Source: Kluyvera ascorbata ATCC 33433
GTDB taxonomy: Bacteria; Pseudomonadota; Gammaproteobacteria; Enterobacterales; Enterobacteriaceae
Direction of reading: 5' to 3'
Assembly (NCBI RefSeq): GCF_000735365.1
Contig: NZ_JMPL01000020.1
Span: 1-54,132, forward strand
Length of the DNA stretch: 54,132 nt
Shown here: one piece after another, positions 1 through 8,923 of the stretch
Layout of the letters: each line of letters starts with the position of its first letter
How positions within the stretch are numbered: position 1 is the stretch's first letter
The notes under the pieces: generated by a model
Database searches by the model: none
What the model saw: only the letters and a program-made list of their open reading frames with translations
What the model was told of the DNA's origin: nothing
Program-made: the position numbers and the translations under genes

Positions 1-202
1 GGCTTTCCGCCATCACACGGCCGGGATAATCAATCAGCCCCATAATCGCCAGCGAGCTAACGGATTTACCCGAACCAGATTCGCCGACGATGCCGACAAC
101 CTCGCCCTGATTTACGCTGTAGCTCACGCGGTCTACGGCTTTGAACGGTGTGCCTTCGTCGCCGAAGTGCACCGATAATTTATCTACATTTAATAACGCC
201 AT
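1..202 (-). CDS. dppD: DppD, dipeptide ABC transporter ATPase (N-terminal part, cut by window edge)
   Basis: Only the first ~67 codons are present, reading leftwards from an ATG at 202. The protein begins [17 protein letters not shown] and contains a complete Walker A motif, GESGSGKS, which marks it as an ABC-transporter nucleotide-binding subunit. DppD and DppF are the two cytoplasmic ATPases that power DppBC. The start lies 11 nt after the dppC stop, as expected for the dppABCDF operon. The rest of the gene lies beyond the window, so nothing can be said about its integrity. The assignment as DppD rather than OppD rests mainly on the operon context. Confidence 0.93.
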   Translation of the reverse strand, partial: MALLNVDKLSVHFGDEGTPFKAVDRVSYSVNQGEVVGIVGESGSGKSVSSLAIMGLIDYPGRVMAES

Positions 203-212
203 CTCGGTCCCC

Positions 213-1115
213 TTACTGCTTCAGTTTGGGATCGAGCGCGTCACGCAGACCGTCACCCATCAGGTTAAACGCCAGTACCGTCAGCAAAATTGCCAGCCCA
301 GGGAAGGTCACGACCCACCAGGCGCTTTGCGCAAATTGCAGCACGTCAGAGAGCATGGTGCCCCACTCCGGCGTAGGCGGCTGTGCGCCCATCCCCAGGA
401 AGCCGAGGGCAGCCATATCGAGAATGGCGTTAGAGAAACCGAGCGAGGCCTGAACAATCAGCGGCGCAAGGCAGTTTGGGAAAATGTTGACGAACATCTG
501 GCGCATCGCCCCGGCACCCGCCACGCGAGAAGCGGTCACGTAGTCGCGGTTAACCTCCACCAGCACAGCGGCGCGGGTTAAACGGACGTAGTGCGGCAAG
601 GCGACAAAGGTCAGCGCCAGCGCGGCGTTACCAATTGATGGGCCGAAGATAGCTACCAGCACCAGCGCCAGCAGCAGGCTCGGCAGTGCCAGCATGATGT
701 CGACGACGCGCATAATGATGTTATCGACGAGGCCGCCGAAGTAGCCAGCAACCAGCCCCAGCACCACCCCCATAATCAGCGACAGCACGACCACCAGGCA
801 GCCCACCAGCAGCGACAGGCGAGCTCCGTACATCAGACGGGACAGCACGTCGCGGCCCACGTCATCGGTACCAAACAGATGCGCCCATGTACCGCCTTCC
901 TGCCACGCCGGTGGTGCCAGCAGCGTATCGCGGAACTGGTCTGCCGGGTTATACGGCGCGAGCCAGTTCGCGAAGATCGCGATAACCAGTACGATAACCA
1001 CGTAAACCAGGCCGACAACCGCGCCTTTGTTACGCTTAAAGTAGTGCCAGAATTCCTGGAATGGGGTCATTGGCACCGGTGCGGACACCGTTTTGTTTTC
1101 AGTTACTTGTGTCAT
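213..1115 (-). CDS. dppC: DppC, dipeptide transporter inner-membrane permease
   Basis: This is a 300-residue permease of the dipeptide ABC importer, the same length as E. coli DppC. A hydrophilic N-terminus precedes a first membrane segment near residues 31-52. Further hydrophobic segments follow, and the cytoplasmic EAA loop that docks the ATPase lies at about 193-222 ([16 protein letters not shown] region). It forms the membrane channel with DppB for dipeptides, 5-aminolevulinate and heme delivered by DppA. It starts 9 nt downstream of dppB and is followed 10 nt later by dppD, so it is translated from the polycistronic dpp message. No anomalies were seen. Confidence 0.97.
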   Translation of the reverse strand: MTQVTENKTVSAPVPMTPFQEFWHYFKRNKGAVVGLVYVVIVLVIAIFANWLAPYNPADQFRDTLLAPPAWQEGGTWAHLFGTDDVGRDVLSRLMYGARLSLLVGCLVVVLSLIMGVVLGLVAGYFGGLVDNIIMRVVDIMLALPSLLLALVLVAIFGPSIGNAALALTFVALPHYVRLTRAAVLVEVNRDYVTASRVAGAGAMRQMFVNIFPNCLAPLIVQASLGFSNAILDMAALGFLGMGAQPPTPEWGTMLSDVLQFAQSAWWVVTFPGLAILLTVLAFNLMGDGLRDALDPKLKQ

Positions 1116-1124
1116 GATGGCCCC

Positions 1125-2144
1125 TTACTTCTTATGCCGAATACGCGGGTTCACCACGCCGTACAGCAGGTCAACCAGCAGGTTGACGAGAATAATCATC
1201 GTCGCGACCAGCAGCACCCCACCCTGCACCACCGGATAGTCACGGCGTTGCAGCGCGTCAATCAGCCAGCGGCCCAGACCCGGCCAGGAGAAGATGGTTT
1301 CCGTCAGAATTGCACCTGCCAGCAGCGTACCCACCTGCAGGCCGATAACGGTCACCACCGGCAGCATGGCGTTACGCAGGGCATGAACGATGATCACGCG
1401 CATGCGGGTTAAGCCCTTGGCACGCGCGGTACGGATATAGTCTTCGCCCAGCACTTCCAGCATGGAAGAACGAGTCATACGCACGATAACCGCTAAAGGA
1501 ATGGTCCCGAGCACGATAGCAGGCAGAATCATGTGCGCCAGCGCATCGATAAAGTTGCCCGGGTCACCCCAGATGGCGGTATCAATCAGCATAAAGCCGG
1601 TCAGCGGGTTGGAGTCATCAAGGAACACCATGTCGCTGACGCGTCCGGAGACCGGCGTCAGGTTCCAGTGCACCGAAACCAGCATGATCAGCATCATGCC
1701 CCACCAGAAAATCGGCATGGAGTAGCCGGTCAGCGCCAGGCCAACAGCGGTGTGATCGAAGATGGAACCGCGCTTAACCGCGGCCAGCACGCCCACCGGG
1801 ATACCCACGGCGACGGCGAAAATCATGGCGCAGATACCGAGTTCCAGCGTCGCTTTAAAGCGCGGCACGAACTCATCCCACACCGGGAGTCGGCTTTTCA
1901 ATGAAATGCCTAAGTCACCGTGCAATACGCCCCAGATATAGTGGAGGTACTGTTGCCACATCGGCTTATCCAGGCCGAGTTCGGCCAGAAGCTGGGCATG
2001 GCGCTCAGGGGAAATACCACGCTCGCCCGCCATAATCATCACCGGATCGCCGGGGATCATATGCACGAAGGCAAACGTGAGGAGGGTGATACCGATAAAC
2101 GTCGGGATCACCAGACCCAATCGTTTGAGGATGAACTGCAACAT
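1125..2144 (-). CDS. dppB: DppB, dipeptide transporter inner-membrane permease
   Basis: This 339-residue protein is identical in length to E. coli DppB. It opens with a hydrophobic segment (residues 10-29). A large periplasmic region follows, then several membrane helices and the EAA motif at about 235-264 (DYIRTARAKGLTRMRVII), where the ATPases DppD/DppF bind. It pairs with DppC to form the transmembrane pathway. The gene is separated from dppA by 160 bp that hold a stable hairpin, which probably lowers its expression relative to the binding protein. Confidence 0.97.
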   Translation of the reverse strand: MLQFILKRLGLVIPTFIGITLLTFAFVHMIPGDPVMIMAGERGISPERHAQLLAELGLDKPMWQQYLHYIWGVLHGDLGISLKSRLPVWDEFVPRFKATLELGICAMIFAVAVGIPVGVLAAVKRGSIFDHTAVGLALTGYSMPIFWWGMMLIMLVSVHWNLTPVSGRVSDMVFLDDSNPLTGFMLIDTAIWGDPGNFIDALAHMILPAIVLGTIPLAVIVRMTRSSMLEVLGEDYIRTARAKGLTRMRVIIVHALRNAMLPVVTVIGLQVGTLLAGAILTETIFSWPGLGRWLIDALQRRDYPVVQGGVLLVATMIILVNLLVDLLYGVVNPRIRHKK

Positions 2145-2241
2145 AACCCTGATTCTCTCTAATGACGGCCCGCCTGGTCACAGGTCGTCTGTATTGCTCA
2201 CAAATCTGCCGCCTTTCTTAAACGCGAGAGGCGCAGATACG

Positions 2242-2281
2242 GCGCAGCTTCCCACCCCAAGGGGGGCAGGAAGCGTTGCGC
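2242..2281 (-). promoter_or_regulatory. Intercistronic hairpin between dppA and dppB
   Basis: A GC-rich inverted repeat lies in the 160-bp dppA-dppB gap. Outer arms GCGCA/TGCGC and inner arms GCTTCC/GGAAGC enclose a CCCC...GGGG stem, and no U-run follows. In peptide and sugar ABC operons such structures typically protect the upstream binding-protein mRNA or attenuate transcription, giving excess DppA over DppBCDF. The role here is inferred; the structure is directly visible. Confidence 0.6.
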
Positions 2282-2304
2282 TGCCGGTTAAGGCATCGTC
2301 TTTA

Positions 2305-3912
2305 TTATTCGATAGATACGTTGTCGAAGTGGTGCTTACCTAATGGATCAACCACATAGCCTTTGACTTCTTTACGCACCGGCTCGTATACGGTGGAGTG
2401 AGCGATGATCAGCGCTGGAGCCTGATCGTGCATCACCACCTGAGCCTGTTTGTACAGCTCAATGCGTTTGTTGTGGTCGTCGGTTGCACGTGCCGGTTGA
2501 ATCAGATCTTCAAACGGCTTGTAGCACCAGCGAGAGTAGTTAGAACCGTCTTTTGCCGCCGCGCAGCTGAACAGCGTCGCGAAGAAGTTATCCGGATCCC
2601 CATTGTCGCCGGTCCAGCCCATCATGACCGCCTGGTGCTCGCCCGCTTTCGCGCGCTTGAGGTATTCGCCCCACTCGTAGGTCACGATTTTGGCCTGTAC
2701 GCCGATTTTCGCCCAGTCAGCCTGAATCATCTCAGCCATACGGCGAGCGTTCGGGTTGTACGGACGCTGTACCGGCATCGCCCACAGCTCAACGGTGAAG
2801 CCTTTATCCTGGCCCGCTTCTTTCAGCAGCGCCTTAGCTTTTTCCGGATCGTAGCTGTAGTCTTTGACGTCGTCGTTATAGCCCCACATGGTTGGCGGGA
2901 TCAGGTTCTTAGCAGCAACGCCTGCACCCTGATAAACGGCTTTGATGATCGCTTCTTTGTTGACCGCGTAGGTCAGCGCCTGACGTACTTTCACGTCATC
3001 AAACGGTTTTTTCTCGGTGTTGAAGGAGAGGTAGCCAACGTTCAGGCCTGCCTGTTCCATCAGGTTGATGTTCTTGTCTTCTTTCATGCGCGCGATGTCA
3101 GCTGGGTTCGGGTACGGCATGACCTGGCACTCGTTCTTCTGCAGCTTGGCGTAACGTACGGAAGCGTCAGGCGTGATGGAGAAGACCAGACGATCGATCT
3201 GCGGCTTGGTGCCCCAGTAGCCCGGGAACGCTTTGTACAGAATACGAGAGTCTTTCTGATACTGAACCAGCTGGAATGGACCGGTACCGATTGGGTTCAG
3301 GTCAACTTTCTCCGGCGTGCCGGCTTTCAGCATGTTGTCAGCATATTCTTTTGACAGAATAGACGCGAAGTCCATCGCCAGGTCAGCCAGGAACGGCGCT
3401 TCTGGGCGAGTCAGTACGAACTGAACGGTATTATCGTCGACTTTTTTCACTTCGCTAATCAGGTCTTGCAGGCCCATGCCTTCAAAGTATTCATAGCTGC
3501 CGCCAGAGACTTTGTGGTACGGGTTCTGCGCGTTTTTCTGACGATCGAAGGAGAAGACGATATCGTCGGCGTTCACGTCACGCGTTGGTTTGAAGTCTTT
3601 ATTGTCCTGCCACTTCACGCCCTGACGCAGGTGGAAGGTGTAGGTTTTGCCGTCCGGACTGATGTCCCATTTCTCAGCCAGACCCGGGACGATTTCCGTG
3701 GTACCAGTTTTGAATTCAACCAGACGGTTATAGATAGGTACGGAGCTGGCATCATAGGTGGTACCAGACGTAAAGAGCTGTGGGTTAAAGCCTTCCGGCG
3801 AGCCTTCTGAACAATAAACCAGGGTTTTTGCCTGTACGCTGGCTGCAACGGTCATAGCGACCAGGCTGAGACCCAGCTTCAGCATCCCTGACTTCTTCAA
3901 GGAAATACTCAT
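2305..3912 (-). CDS. dppA: DppA, periplasmic dipeptide/heme-binding protein
   Basis: This is a 535-residue family 5 extracellular solute-binding protein, the E. coli length. Residues 1-28 form a Sec signal peptide (basic MSISLKK, hydrophobic core, AASVQA cleavage site) and mature DppA starts KTLVYCSEGSPEGFNPQ. It captures dipeptides in the periplasm, passes them to DppBCDF, and is also a dipeptide chemoreceptor ligand for Tap in related species. GGAGCA lies 6 nt upstream of the ATG. It is the first gene of the operon, with its own promoter and a CA-rich leader typical of GcvB control. Confidence 0.98.
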   Translation of the reverse strand: MSISLKKSGMLKLGLSLVAMTVAASVQAKTLVYCSEGSPEGFNPQLFTSGTTYDASSVPIYNRLVEFKTGTTEIVPGLAEKWDISPDGKTYTFHLRQGVKWQDNKDFKPTRDVNADDIVFSFDRQKNAQNPYHKVSGGSYEYFEGMGLQDLISEVKKVDDNTVQFVLTRPEAPFLADLAMDFASILSKEYADNMLKAGTPEKVDLNPIGTGPFQLVQYQKDSRILYKAFPGYWGTKPQIDRLVFSITPDASVRYAKLQKNECQVMPYPNPADIARMKEDKNINLMEQAGLNVGYLSFNTEKKPFDDVKVRQALTYAVNKEAIIKAVYQGAGVAAKNLIPPTMWGYNDDVKDYSYDPEKAKALLKEAGQDKGFTVELWAMPVQRPYNPNARRMAEMIQADWAKIGVQAKIVTYEWGEYLKRAKAGEHQAVMMGWTGDNGDPDNFFATLFSCAAAKDGSNYSRWCYKPFEDLIQPARATDDHNKRIELYKQAQVVMHDQAPALIIAHSTVYEPVRKEVKGYVVDPLGKHHFDNVSIE

Positions 3913-3917
3913 TATTC

Positions 3918-3946
3918 TGCTCCAATGTGATTATGTGTTGTTTTTA
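3918..3946 (-). promoter_or_regulatory. dppA ribosome-binding site and CA-rich GcvB-type sRNA target
   Basis: On the minus strand, the 29 nt just before dppA read as a CA-rich tract (AAACAACACATAATCACA) running into the GGAGCA Shine-Dalgarno. The small RNA GcvB represses dppA in E. coli and Salmonella by pairing its GU-rich R1 region to exactly this kind of CA-rich element. The tract is seen directly. GcvB itself is not in this window, so the regulation is inferred from the family. Confidence 0.65.
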
Positions 3947-4086
3947 CCCTTTGCATTGGGTTACACCGCCTGACCTTATTTATTTTTGAACCGGCTGGGT
4001 CGATGCATTTAGAGGCGAGGGATTCCTTTCACTGGAACATCTGAGTTGCAGTGCGGATTCTCCATGAAATGCCCCTCATGCCCTAC

Positions 4087-4115
4087 AATCTGTCAACAGA
4101 ATGTGAAAACGTCAA
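4087..4115 (-). promoter_or_regulatory. Candidate sigma-70 promoter of dppA
   Basis: Reading leftwards, a -35 hexamer TTGACG (4110-4115) is followed after 17 bp by a weak -10 CAGATT (4087-4092). Transcription would start near 4080, giving a leader of about 168 nt, close to the long dppA leader known from E. coli. A second TTGACA, 17 bp from a poor -10, overlaps the same region and is an alternative. Confidence 0.45.
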
Positions 4116-4455
4116 TACAGTTATCCGGGATTTGTATTGAAGGTGAGAATGGATGGGCAAAGATTAAAAAAACCCCGAAGCACTATTTTCAGCAGAGAAA
4201 TTTATGCTATGGGCAAGAAGGCAGAGTAATCCACTTAATAATTTGCAACATTCAGCGATTAACAATTAGCCATTATGTGAAAAATTTATTTCGATATGAT
4301 GATAATCTGAGCGATTAATGCCGCGAACGTTAAAACGCACAGCGGAAAATGCTGAGCTTAGCCATAAGCAGCGAAAAAAAAGATTCGTCTATGCATACGA
4401 AAATACAATGGAATATGTCACAAAATTGTGAACAGGCAGGGGAAGCGTTTGTGTT

Positions 4456-4535
4456 GCCGGATGGCGGCGTAAACGCCTTATCCGGCCTACAATCGCAGAA
4501 CGTGTAGCCCGGCCAAGCGAAGCGCCGCCGGGGCT
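4456..4535. repeat. REP/BIME pair (two inverted palindromic units)
   Basis: Two extragenic palindromic units lie in opposite orientation. The first (4456-4490) is GCCGGATGGCGGCGTAAACG followed by CCTTATCCGGC, a textbook REP. The second (4503-4535) carries TGTAGCCCGGC and GCGCCGCCGGGG, the typical inverted partner. They sit between the dppA regulatory region and the proK terminator. BIMEs of this type bind gyrase or IHF, or protect mRNA ends, and are moved by RAYT transposases. Confidence 0.85.
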
Positions 4536-4584
4536 TCCTCGGAGTCAATGTAAACGCCGCGTCCAAGCTACCAGGTGCTATAAA

Positions 4585-4614
4585 CGCAAAAAGCCTGCTT
4601 ATTCAGCAGGCTTT
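4585..4614 (-). terminator. Rho-independent terminator of proK
   Basis: On the minus strand, a perfect 9-bp stem AAAGCCTGC/GCAGGCTTT with a 7-nt loop continues into a TTTTT run. It begins 7 nt beyond the CCA end of the tRNA. Confidence 0.9.
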
Positions 4615-4620
4615 CCAATC

Positions 4621-4697
<77 letters not shown>

Positions 4698-4707
4698 TAC
4701 GCCGCAG

Positions 4708-4736
4708 ATCTTACTGCTGCGTTTTTGGGTCGTCAA
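4708..4736 (-). promoter_or_regulatory. Promoter of proK with stringent-type discriminator
   Basis: The -35 TTGACG (4731-4736), a 17-bp spacer and the -10 TAAGAT (4708-4713) precede a GC-rich discriminator CTGCGGC. Transcription would begin near 4701, a few nt before the mature tRNA 5' end. GC-rich discriminators are the signature of ppGpp-controlled stable-RNA promoters. Confidence 0.85.
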
Positions 4737-4777
4737 TCCCTTATTAAACCCATGCCTTTTGTTCGGTGAAGAACTCA

Positions 4778-6469
4778 TCACTGCGCCGTTTTCTTGCTTT
4801 CAGGCACGTGGCACCAGTTGTTGAATTCATTAATACCGCCATCTGGCGAGGTATAACCCAGACAACCCATAATCGTGTCGTACAGCTCCACGTGACGCTT
4901 CGGCTGCTTCATCTCCGCCTGCTGTTGCAGGTAAGCAAACGACTTCGCGTGGTCCGGATTCTGCAGATATTTATCCGACATCCAGACCATCATCGGCACG
5001 CGGAACTGCTCTGGCGGCGCCATCATACGCGGCGTACCGTGCAAACGCTCATGATCGTTAATCGACTCACCGTGGTCCGCGGCAAAGAAGACAATCGCCT
5101 TCTTATCGCGCAGTTGGTCGAACACGTTCACCAGGAAGTGATCGACATAAGTAATGGAGTTGTCGTAGGAGTTAATCAGCTCCGCCTTACTGCACTTATC
5201 GTCCACATTCACGCACTCAGGCTTCCACTGCGCAAAATTGCGCGGGTAGCGCTGGGTATAGTTAAAGTGCGAACCTTTGGTATGAATGATAATAAGGTGC
5301 TTACCTTTATCGCTCTGACGCGCCAGCACGTTTTGCAGCTCATCGGCCAGCAGCATGTCGTCCACGCTCTTACCCCGGTTACGCGGCTCTGCGCCAATCT
5401 GCTCACGATAGGCGATGTTGTTCGCCATCGTATTGCTGTAGAACCACAGCTCGCTTTGCATCGCCAGTAGATCGCCGGTAAAGCCCAACTGATGCAGCAC
5501 CGCAAAGACGTTCTGCTCTTTCAGCGTACGCTGCGGGTTATCGCTTGCGCCGCCCTGGCGGACAAACATACAGCGCAGCGAAAGCTTGGTGGCGGTATCG
5601 CAGGAGTAGCCGCGGAACGCGACCAGATTCTTCTCTTTTGCCAGCCCCGGCGTGGTATTCCGCTCGTAGCCGAACAGGCCCATGTGATCCCAGCGCGTCG
5701 TTTCGCCGATGATAAACACCATGTAGGTGTCATCGATATCCTTTGGTGCTACATAGGTGAATTTCTTCGACGGGTCGAATAGCTCGCGGGTATCCGTTGA
5801 TTCATCAATCTGTGTCCAGCCATAAAGACCCAGTGCCGCCACCCAGTTACTCGGCAGGTAAGAGTTCGCCAGAACGCCGCCATAGCTCGGCAGATCCACC
5901 TGCGACAGCCGCTCGGTCTCCTTCAGATGGATCTCCATCAGACGAATTGGTCCCCAGACCAACAGCGCTGACAGCAGCACCACCGCGATGCCGCGAATAC
6001 GCTGCCCCGGCGTACGCAGCTGATAAAGCAGCGTATCACGTGCCTGGTTAATCCAGATAAACGCCAGCGGTACGATGCTGGTTAGCACCAGCCAACTGAT
6101 AAAGTGCCAGCCCACCACCTCTTTCGACAGATCGACATCCGTGGTCATGACCGAAGCCACAATGCCATAGCCAATCACCACGTTCAGATTGGTCATGTAA
6201 TAGCTGGCACCGGCAGAAATCAGCACCACCAGCGTTGCCAGCACCTTCCACAACCGGCGCCCACCAAGAGAGAGCACACGGAATAAGAAGAAGCTCACCA
6301 GCAGCGTACCGACCAGCTCAATAACAATGAACAGACCTTTCTCGAAACTGAAGTCCTGCAGATACCCCTCAAACCGACGGGACAATACGGAGAAATTCAT
6401 AAACCAGCCGATGTAGACCGCCAGCAGGAGACTCAGCGTCTGCTGGGACATCGCTTTTATATATCGCAT
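4778..6469 (-). CDS. eptB: EptB, Kdo phosphoethanolamine transferase
   Basis: This 563-residue inner-membrane enzyme has the E. coli EptB length. It transfers phosphoethanolamine from phosphatidylethanolamine to the outer Kdo of LPS on the periplasmic side. About five membrane helices occupy residues 10-180, followed by the soluble alkaline-phosphatase-like domain. The metal-binding GETTRWDH motif puts the ligand Glu at 256. The [11 protein letters not shown] motif puts the predicted nucleophile at Thr294 inside a C290-C300 disulfide, by alignment with EptA and MCR enzymes. A DHGES motif and a later HG complete the metal site. In E. coli, sigma-E and the MgrR and ArcZ sRNAs control the gene; I could not identify those sites here. 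Confidence 0.97.
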   Translation of the reverse strand: MRYIKAMSQQTLSLLLAVYIGWFMNFSVLSRRFEGYLQDFSFEKGLFIVIELVGTLLVSFFLFRVLSLGGRRLWKVLATLVVLISAGASYYMTNLNVVIGYGIVASVMTTDVDLSKEVVGWHFISWLVLTSIVPLAFIWINQARDTLLYQLRTPGQRIRGIAVVLLSALLVWGPIRLMEIHLKETERLSQVDLPSYGGVLANSYLPSNWVAALGLYGWTQIDESTDTRELFDPSKKFTYVAPKDIDDTYMVFIIGETTRWDHMGLFGYERNTTPGLAKEKNLVAFRGYSCDTATKLSLRCMFVRQGGASDNPQRTLKEQNVFAVLHQLGFTGDLLAMQSELWFYSNTMANNIAYREQIGAEPRNRGKSVDDMLLADELQNVLARQSDKGKHLIIIHTKGSHFNYTQRYPRNFAQWKPECVNVDDKCSKAELINSYDNSITYVDHFLVNVFDQLRDKKAIVFFAADHGESINDHERLHGTPRMMAPPEQFRVPMMVWMSDKYLQNPDHAKSFAYLQQQAEMKQPKRHVELYDTIMGCLGYTSPDGGINEFNNWCHVPESKKTAQ

Positions 6470-6624
6470 TCAAAAAAACCCAGAAAAAAGGGAAACAGAA
6501 AAACTGGTGCCAAATCACACTATCTATGGACCAATTAATATAAGCGTCATGCCAATACAGGCATCACATGCAAGCGCGGTAAGTAGACAACAAGAAAGGG
6601 GAAAAGTATGCGGTGAGAATGTGA

Positions 6625-6657
6625 TCTGACCAAATATTTACAATATATTTGGTCAGA
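6625..6657. terminator. 13-bp perfect inverted repeat downstream of yhjX
   Basis: Arms TCTGACCAAATAT and ATATTTGGTCAGA flank a 7-nt loop, 25 nt after the yhjX stop and ~155 bp upstream of eptB. There is no clear U-run on either strand, so it may be an mRNA 3'-end hairpin or an operator for eptB rather than a canonical terminator. Confidence 0.45.
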
Positions 6658-6682
6658 ATCGACTTAGGAGGAAAGGTAATAA

Positions 6683-7885
6683 TTAAGCGTGAGCTTCTTG
6701 CATAATTTCTGTTTTTGGCTGGCGAATCGTTGTAGACAGTGCCAGAGAGAGAATCAGCAGGGCGAAGATAACGCAGAATGTGATGTAGAACCCACCGAAC
6801 ATTGATGCAATCAGGGAACCACAGATGCTGCCGATACCGAAGCCAAGGTAAATCACGCCGTAGTTTTTTGCCAGGTTGTTCAGACCGAAGAATTCACTGA
6901 CCAGCGATGGGAAGACGGTGATGGTACCACCGAAGTTAAAGGCGACGCAGGCAATAGCCGCAAAGAAGGTCACTTCATTCAGCGGCGCGAACAGCAGCGC
7001 TGCCATCCCCACCAGAGAGATAACCTGACCAATGGTGATAACGCGGATACGGGCAATTTTGTCAGACAGAATACCCAGCACCAGACGACCACTCAGGTTA
7101 GCAATGGAGATAACCGTTACCGCATTCGCGGCAGTGGCCAGATCCAGATGCACCATACCCTGAGCAATATCTTTTGCGACACCGATGACGTACAGGCCGC
7201 TCATACAGGCGGTCAGGAACATCACTGCCAGCATCCAGTACTGCGGTTTGCGCATGGATTCTGCCAGCGTGAAATCATTCGCCACAACGCCGTTGGTGGT
7301 GGACACTGGCTGATTCGGTGCGTCTTTCATCAGCATAGAACCGAAGACAATCATCACCAGTACGATAGCGCCCCAGATCATAAAGGTTTTTTCCAGCCCA
7401 ACGGTTGCCAGCAGCTGGCTATCGATGAATTTGAAACCAAGGCTACCTAAACCATATGAACCGATGGAGAATGCAGAAATCAGGCCTTTACGCTCCGGGA
7501 ACCACTTCACGCAGTTGGAAAGCGTCAGTAAATAACCCGCACCGTCCGCCAGGCCGACAATCACGCCAGCGCTCAGCCACAGCATCATCAGATTGTTAGC
7601 GTGTGCGGTCAGGAAGAAGCCGATACCCAGCAGGATCCCAGACGCCATGGTGACGCGTTTAACGCCAAAGCGTTCCTGTAATTTACCGGCAACGGAAGAA
7701 GAAAGTGCCAGGCCCAGACTTAACAGACCAAAGGAGAACGCCACCTGACTAACGGATGCATCCAGCTTGGTGGACAATGCGCTGTTGAACAGGCTCCAGG
7801 TATAAACAGAACCTAATGCGAATTGAGTAATGATGGTGCCGAACAATGTCAGCCAGCGGGTATGATTTTTAGTTGCAGCGTTCAT
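6683..7885 (-). CDS. yhjX: YhjX, MFS transporter of the oxalate/formate antiporter family, pyruvate-responsive
   Basis: This is a 400-residue, 12-helix major facilitator (E. coli YhjX has 402). The N-terminus RWLTLFGTIITQFALGSVYT and the MFS loop between helices 2 and 3 (GKLQERFGVKRV) are conserved. In E. coli it is the main, strongly induced target of the pyruvate-sensing YpdA/YpdB (PyrSR) two-component system and is proposed to transport pyruvate or a related acid. Directly upstream lie three boxes resembling the YpdB site, so the same regulation is likely here. It is monocistronic and followed by a 13-bp inverted repeat. Confidence 0.96.
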   Translation of the reverse strand: MNAATKNHTRWLTLFGTIITQFALGSVYTWSLFNSALSTKLDASVSQVAFSFGLLSLGLALSSSVAGKLQERFGVKRVTMASGILLGIGFFLTAHANNLMMLWLSAGVIVGLADGAGYLLTLSNCVKWFPERKGLISAFSIGSYGLGSLGFKFIDSQLLATVGLEKTFMIWGAIVLVMIVFGSMLMKDAPNQPVSTTNGVVANDFTLAESMRKPQYWMLAVMFLTACMSGLYVIGVAKDIAQGMVHLDLATAANAVTVISIANLSGRLVLGILSDKIARIRVITIGQVISLVGMAALLFAPLNEVTFFAAIACVAFNFGGTITVFPSLVSEFFGLNNLAKNYGVIYLGFGIGSICGSLIASMFGGFYITFCVIFALLILSLALSTTIRQPKTEIMQEAHA

Positions 7886-7957
7886 GATGATGATGCCTTC
7901 TTAAATTAACTGCTGCCAACGATAACGAAGTTAGCATTTTCGCGGGTTTTAAAAGGC

Positions 7958-8009
7958 ATGAACTGCATTCAGGACGGAATGAAATGCATCAGCGGCGGCA
8001 TGAATGGCA
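7958..8009 (-). promoter_or_regulatory. Three tandem YpdB-type boxes upstream of yhjX
   Basis: On the minus strand three decamers, TGCCATTCAT (8000-8009), TGCATTTCAT (7979-7988) and TGCAGTTCAT (7958-7967), are each separated by exactly 11 bp, a 21-bp period. The described E. coli YpdB site in the yhjX promoter is two GGCATTTCAT direct repeats with the same 11-bp spacer. The yhjX ATG is 73 bp further on. Confidence 0.85.
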
Positions 8010-8058
8010 TTGCCAAATCATCACCTGCCGCTGGGTTTCGTCAGATAAACATCGTAGA

Positions 8059-8766
8059 TCAGAAGCGCGCGCTCACGCCCATCATGTAGGAGTAGTTCGT
8101 TCCGGCAGACATGTTATCGGCCTGAGAAAGTGCGGCATAGGCAGCCAGATGTGAATTAAGCAACATATCTGCCCCCAAAGTCACATCAACCCAATTGCCG
8201 TCCTGAGCTGAGGTTGGCGTGCGGTTTAGTCCGGACTGCGCCTTCCACTGGTTCTCACCAAACTGCTGGTTGTAGCTTACCTGTGCCCAAGGGCGGATCC
8301 CTTGCCACGGATGTGAATCAACGCGCCAGCCCAGCGTACTTACGCTCGCATGCCACAGCGCATCGCTTTGCGAAACGCTATTCACCGTGTCGCCAAATTC
8401 GTTCCACATAAAGCCCGGCGAGCCGTCGTAGTGCCAGGTGGCGACAGGCCCCATGGTCATACTTTCCGTCAACGGAAAATTCCAGCCGATGCTCATGGTT
8501 TTAGTGGCGTCCTGCGGGCTGTTATCCGGGAGGCTCGTATTAAGCCCGGCGCCCGCTTGCAACGCATCAATACGCTCTGCAAGAATGTCATCGTAGCGCG
8601 GTTGGTGATCGCTATCCCATGTATAGCGCTCGGTAGTATTACTTTGCGCATCAGACACGATATATTCCTGTTGCCAGGCATTCGCATGTGGGGAAAGTAA
8701 CATCCACGCGTAACACGATGCCGGCACGACACATCGCCAGAAGCCAGTGCATTTCTTATTATTCAT
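8059..8766 (-). CDS. yhjY: YhjY, outer-membrane autotransporter-type beta-barrel protein
   Basis: This 235-residue exported protein resembles E. coli YhjY. The signal peptide ends at about residue 30 (LSPHANA, then WQQEY). The remainder has alternating hydrophobic/polar strands, a YDDILAERIDALQAG segment, and a C-terminal SYMMGVSARF ending in Phe. This is the signature for BAM-dependent insertion of an autotransporter beta-domain. No passenger domain is present, so it is a barrel-only protein of unknown function; the database name 'lipase' for some homologues is not supported by any motif here. It is transcribed divergently from tag. Confidence 0.9.
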   Translation of the reverse strand: MNNKKCTGFWRCVVPASCYAWMLLSPHANAWQQEYIVSDAQSNTTERYTWDSDHQPRYDDILAERIDALQAGAGLNTSLPDNSPQDATKTMSIGWNFPLTESMTMGPVATWHYDGSPGFMWNEFGDTVNSVSQSDALWHASVSTLGWRVDSHPWQGIRPWAQVSYNQQFGENQWKAQSGLNRTPTSAQDGNWVDVTLGADMLLNSHLAAYAALSQADNMSAGTNYSYMMGVSARF

Positions 8767-8923
8767 TAATTGACTCCACTAAAGAGCCAGATTCGGCAAT
8801 TATTGTTATGTTTTTAGGGAAAAAAATCCCTGTAATAACTATTACTGTTTTCTTATCAGCGTCAAGCGAAGTGCAGGGTTTTATTGCCAGGCGTGACCCA
8901 TCAACAAAAACAGGGAGAATCAA

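Noticed and set aside
2242-2281. Rho-independent terminator after dppA
   Set aside because: The hairpin is clear but no T-run follows, and dppBCD continue in the same operon; listed as an intercistronic structure instead.
2398-3354. A 318-codon open frame antisense to dppA
   Set aside because: Shadow of a highly expressed gene; no start signals and biased composition.
4046-4318. A 90-codon ORF in the dppA upstream region
   Set aside because: It covers the dppA promoter and leader, has no Shine-Dalgarno and resembles no known protein.
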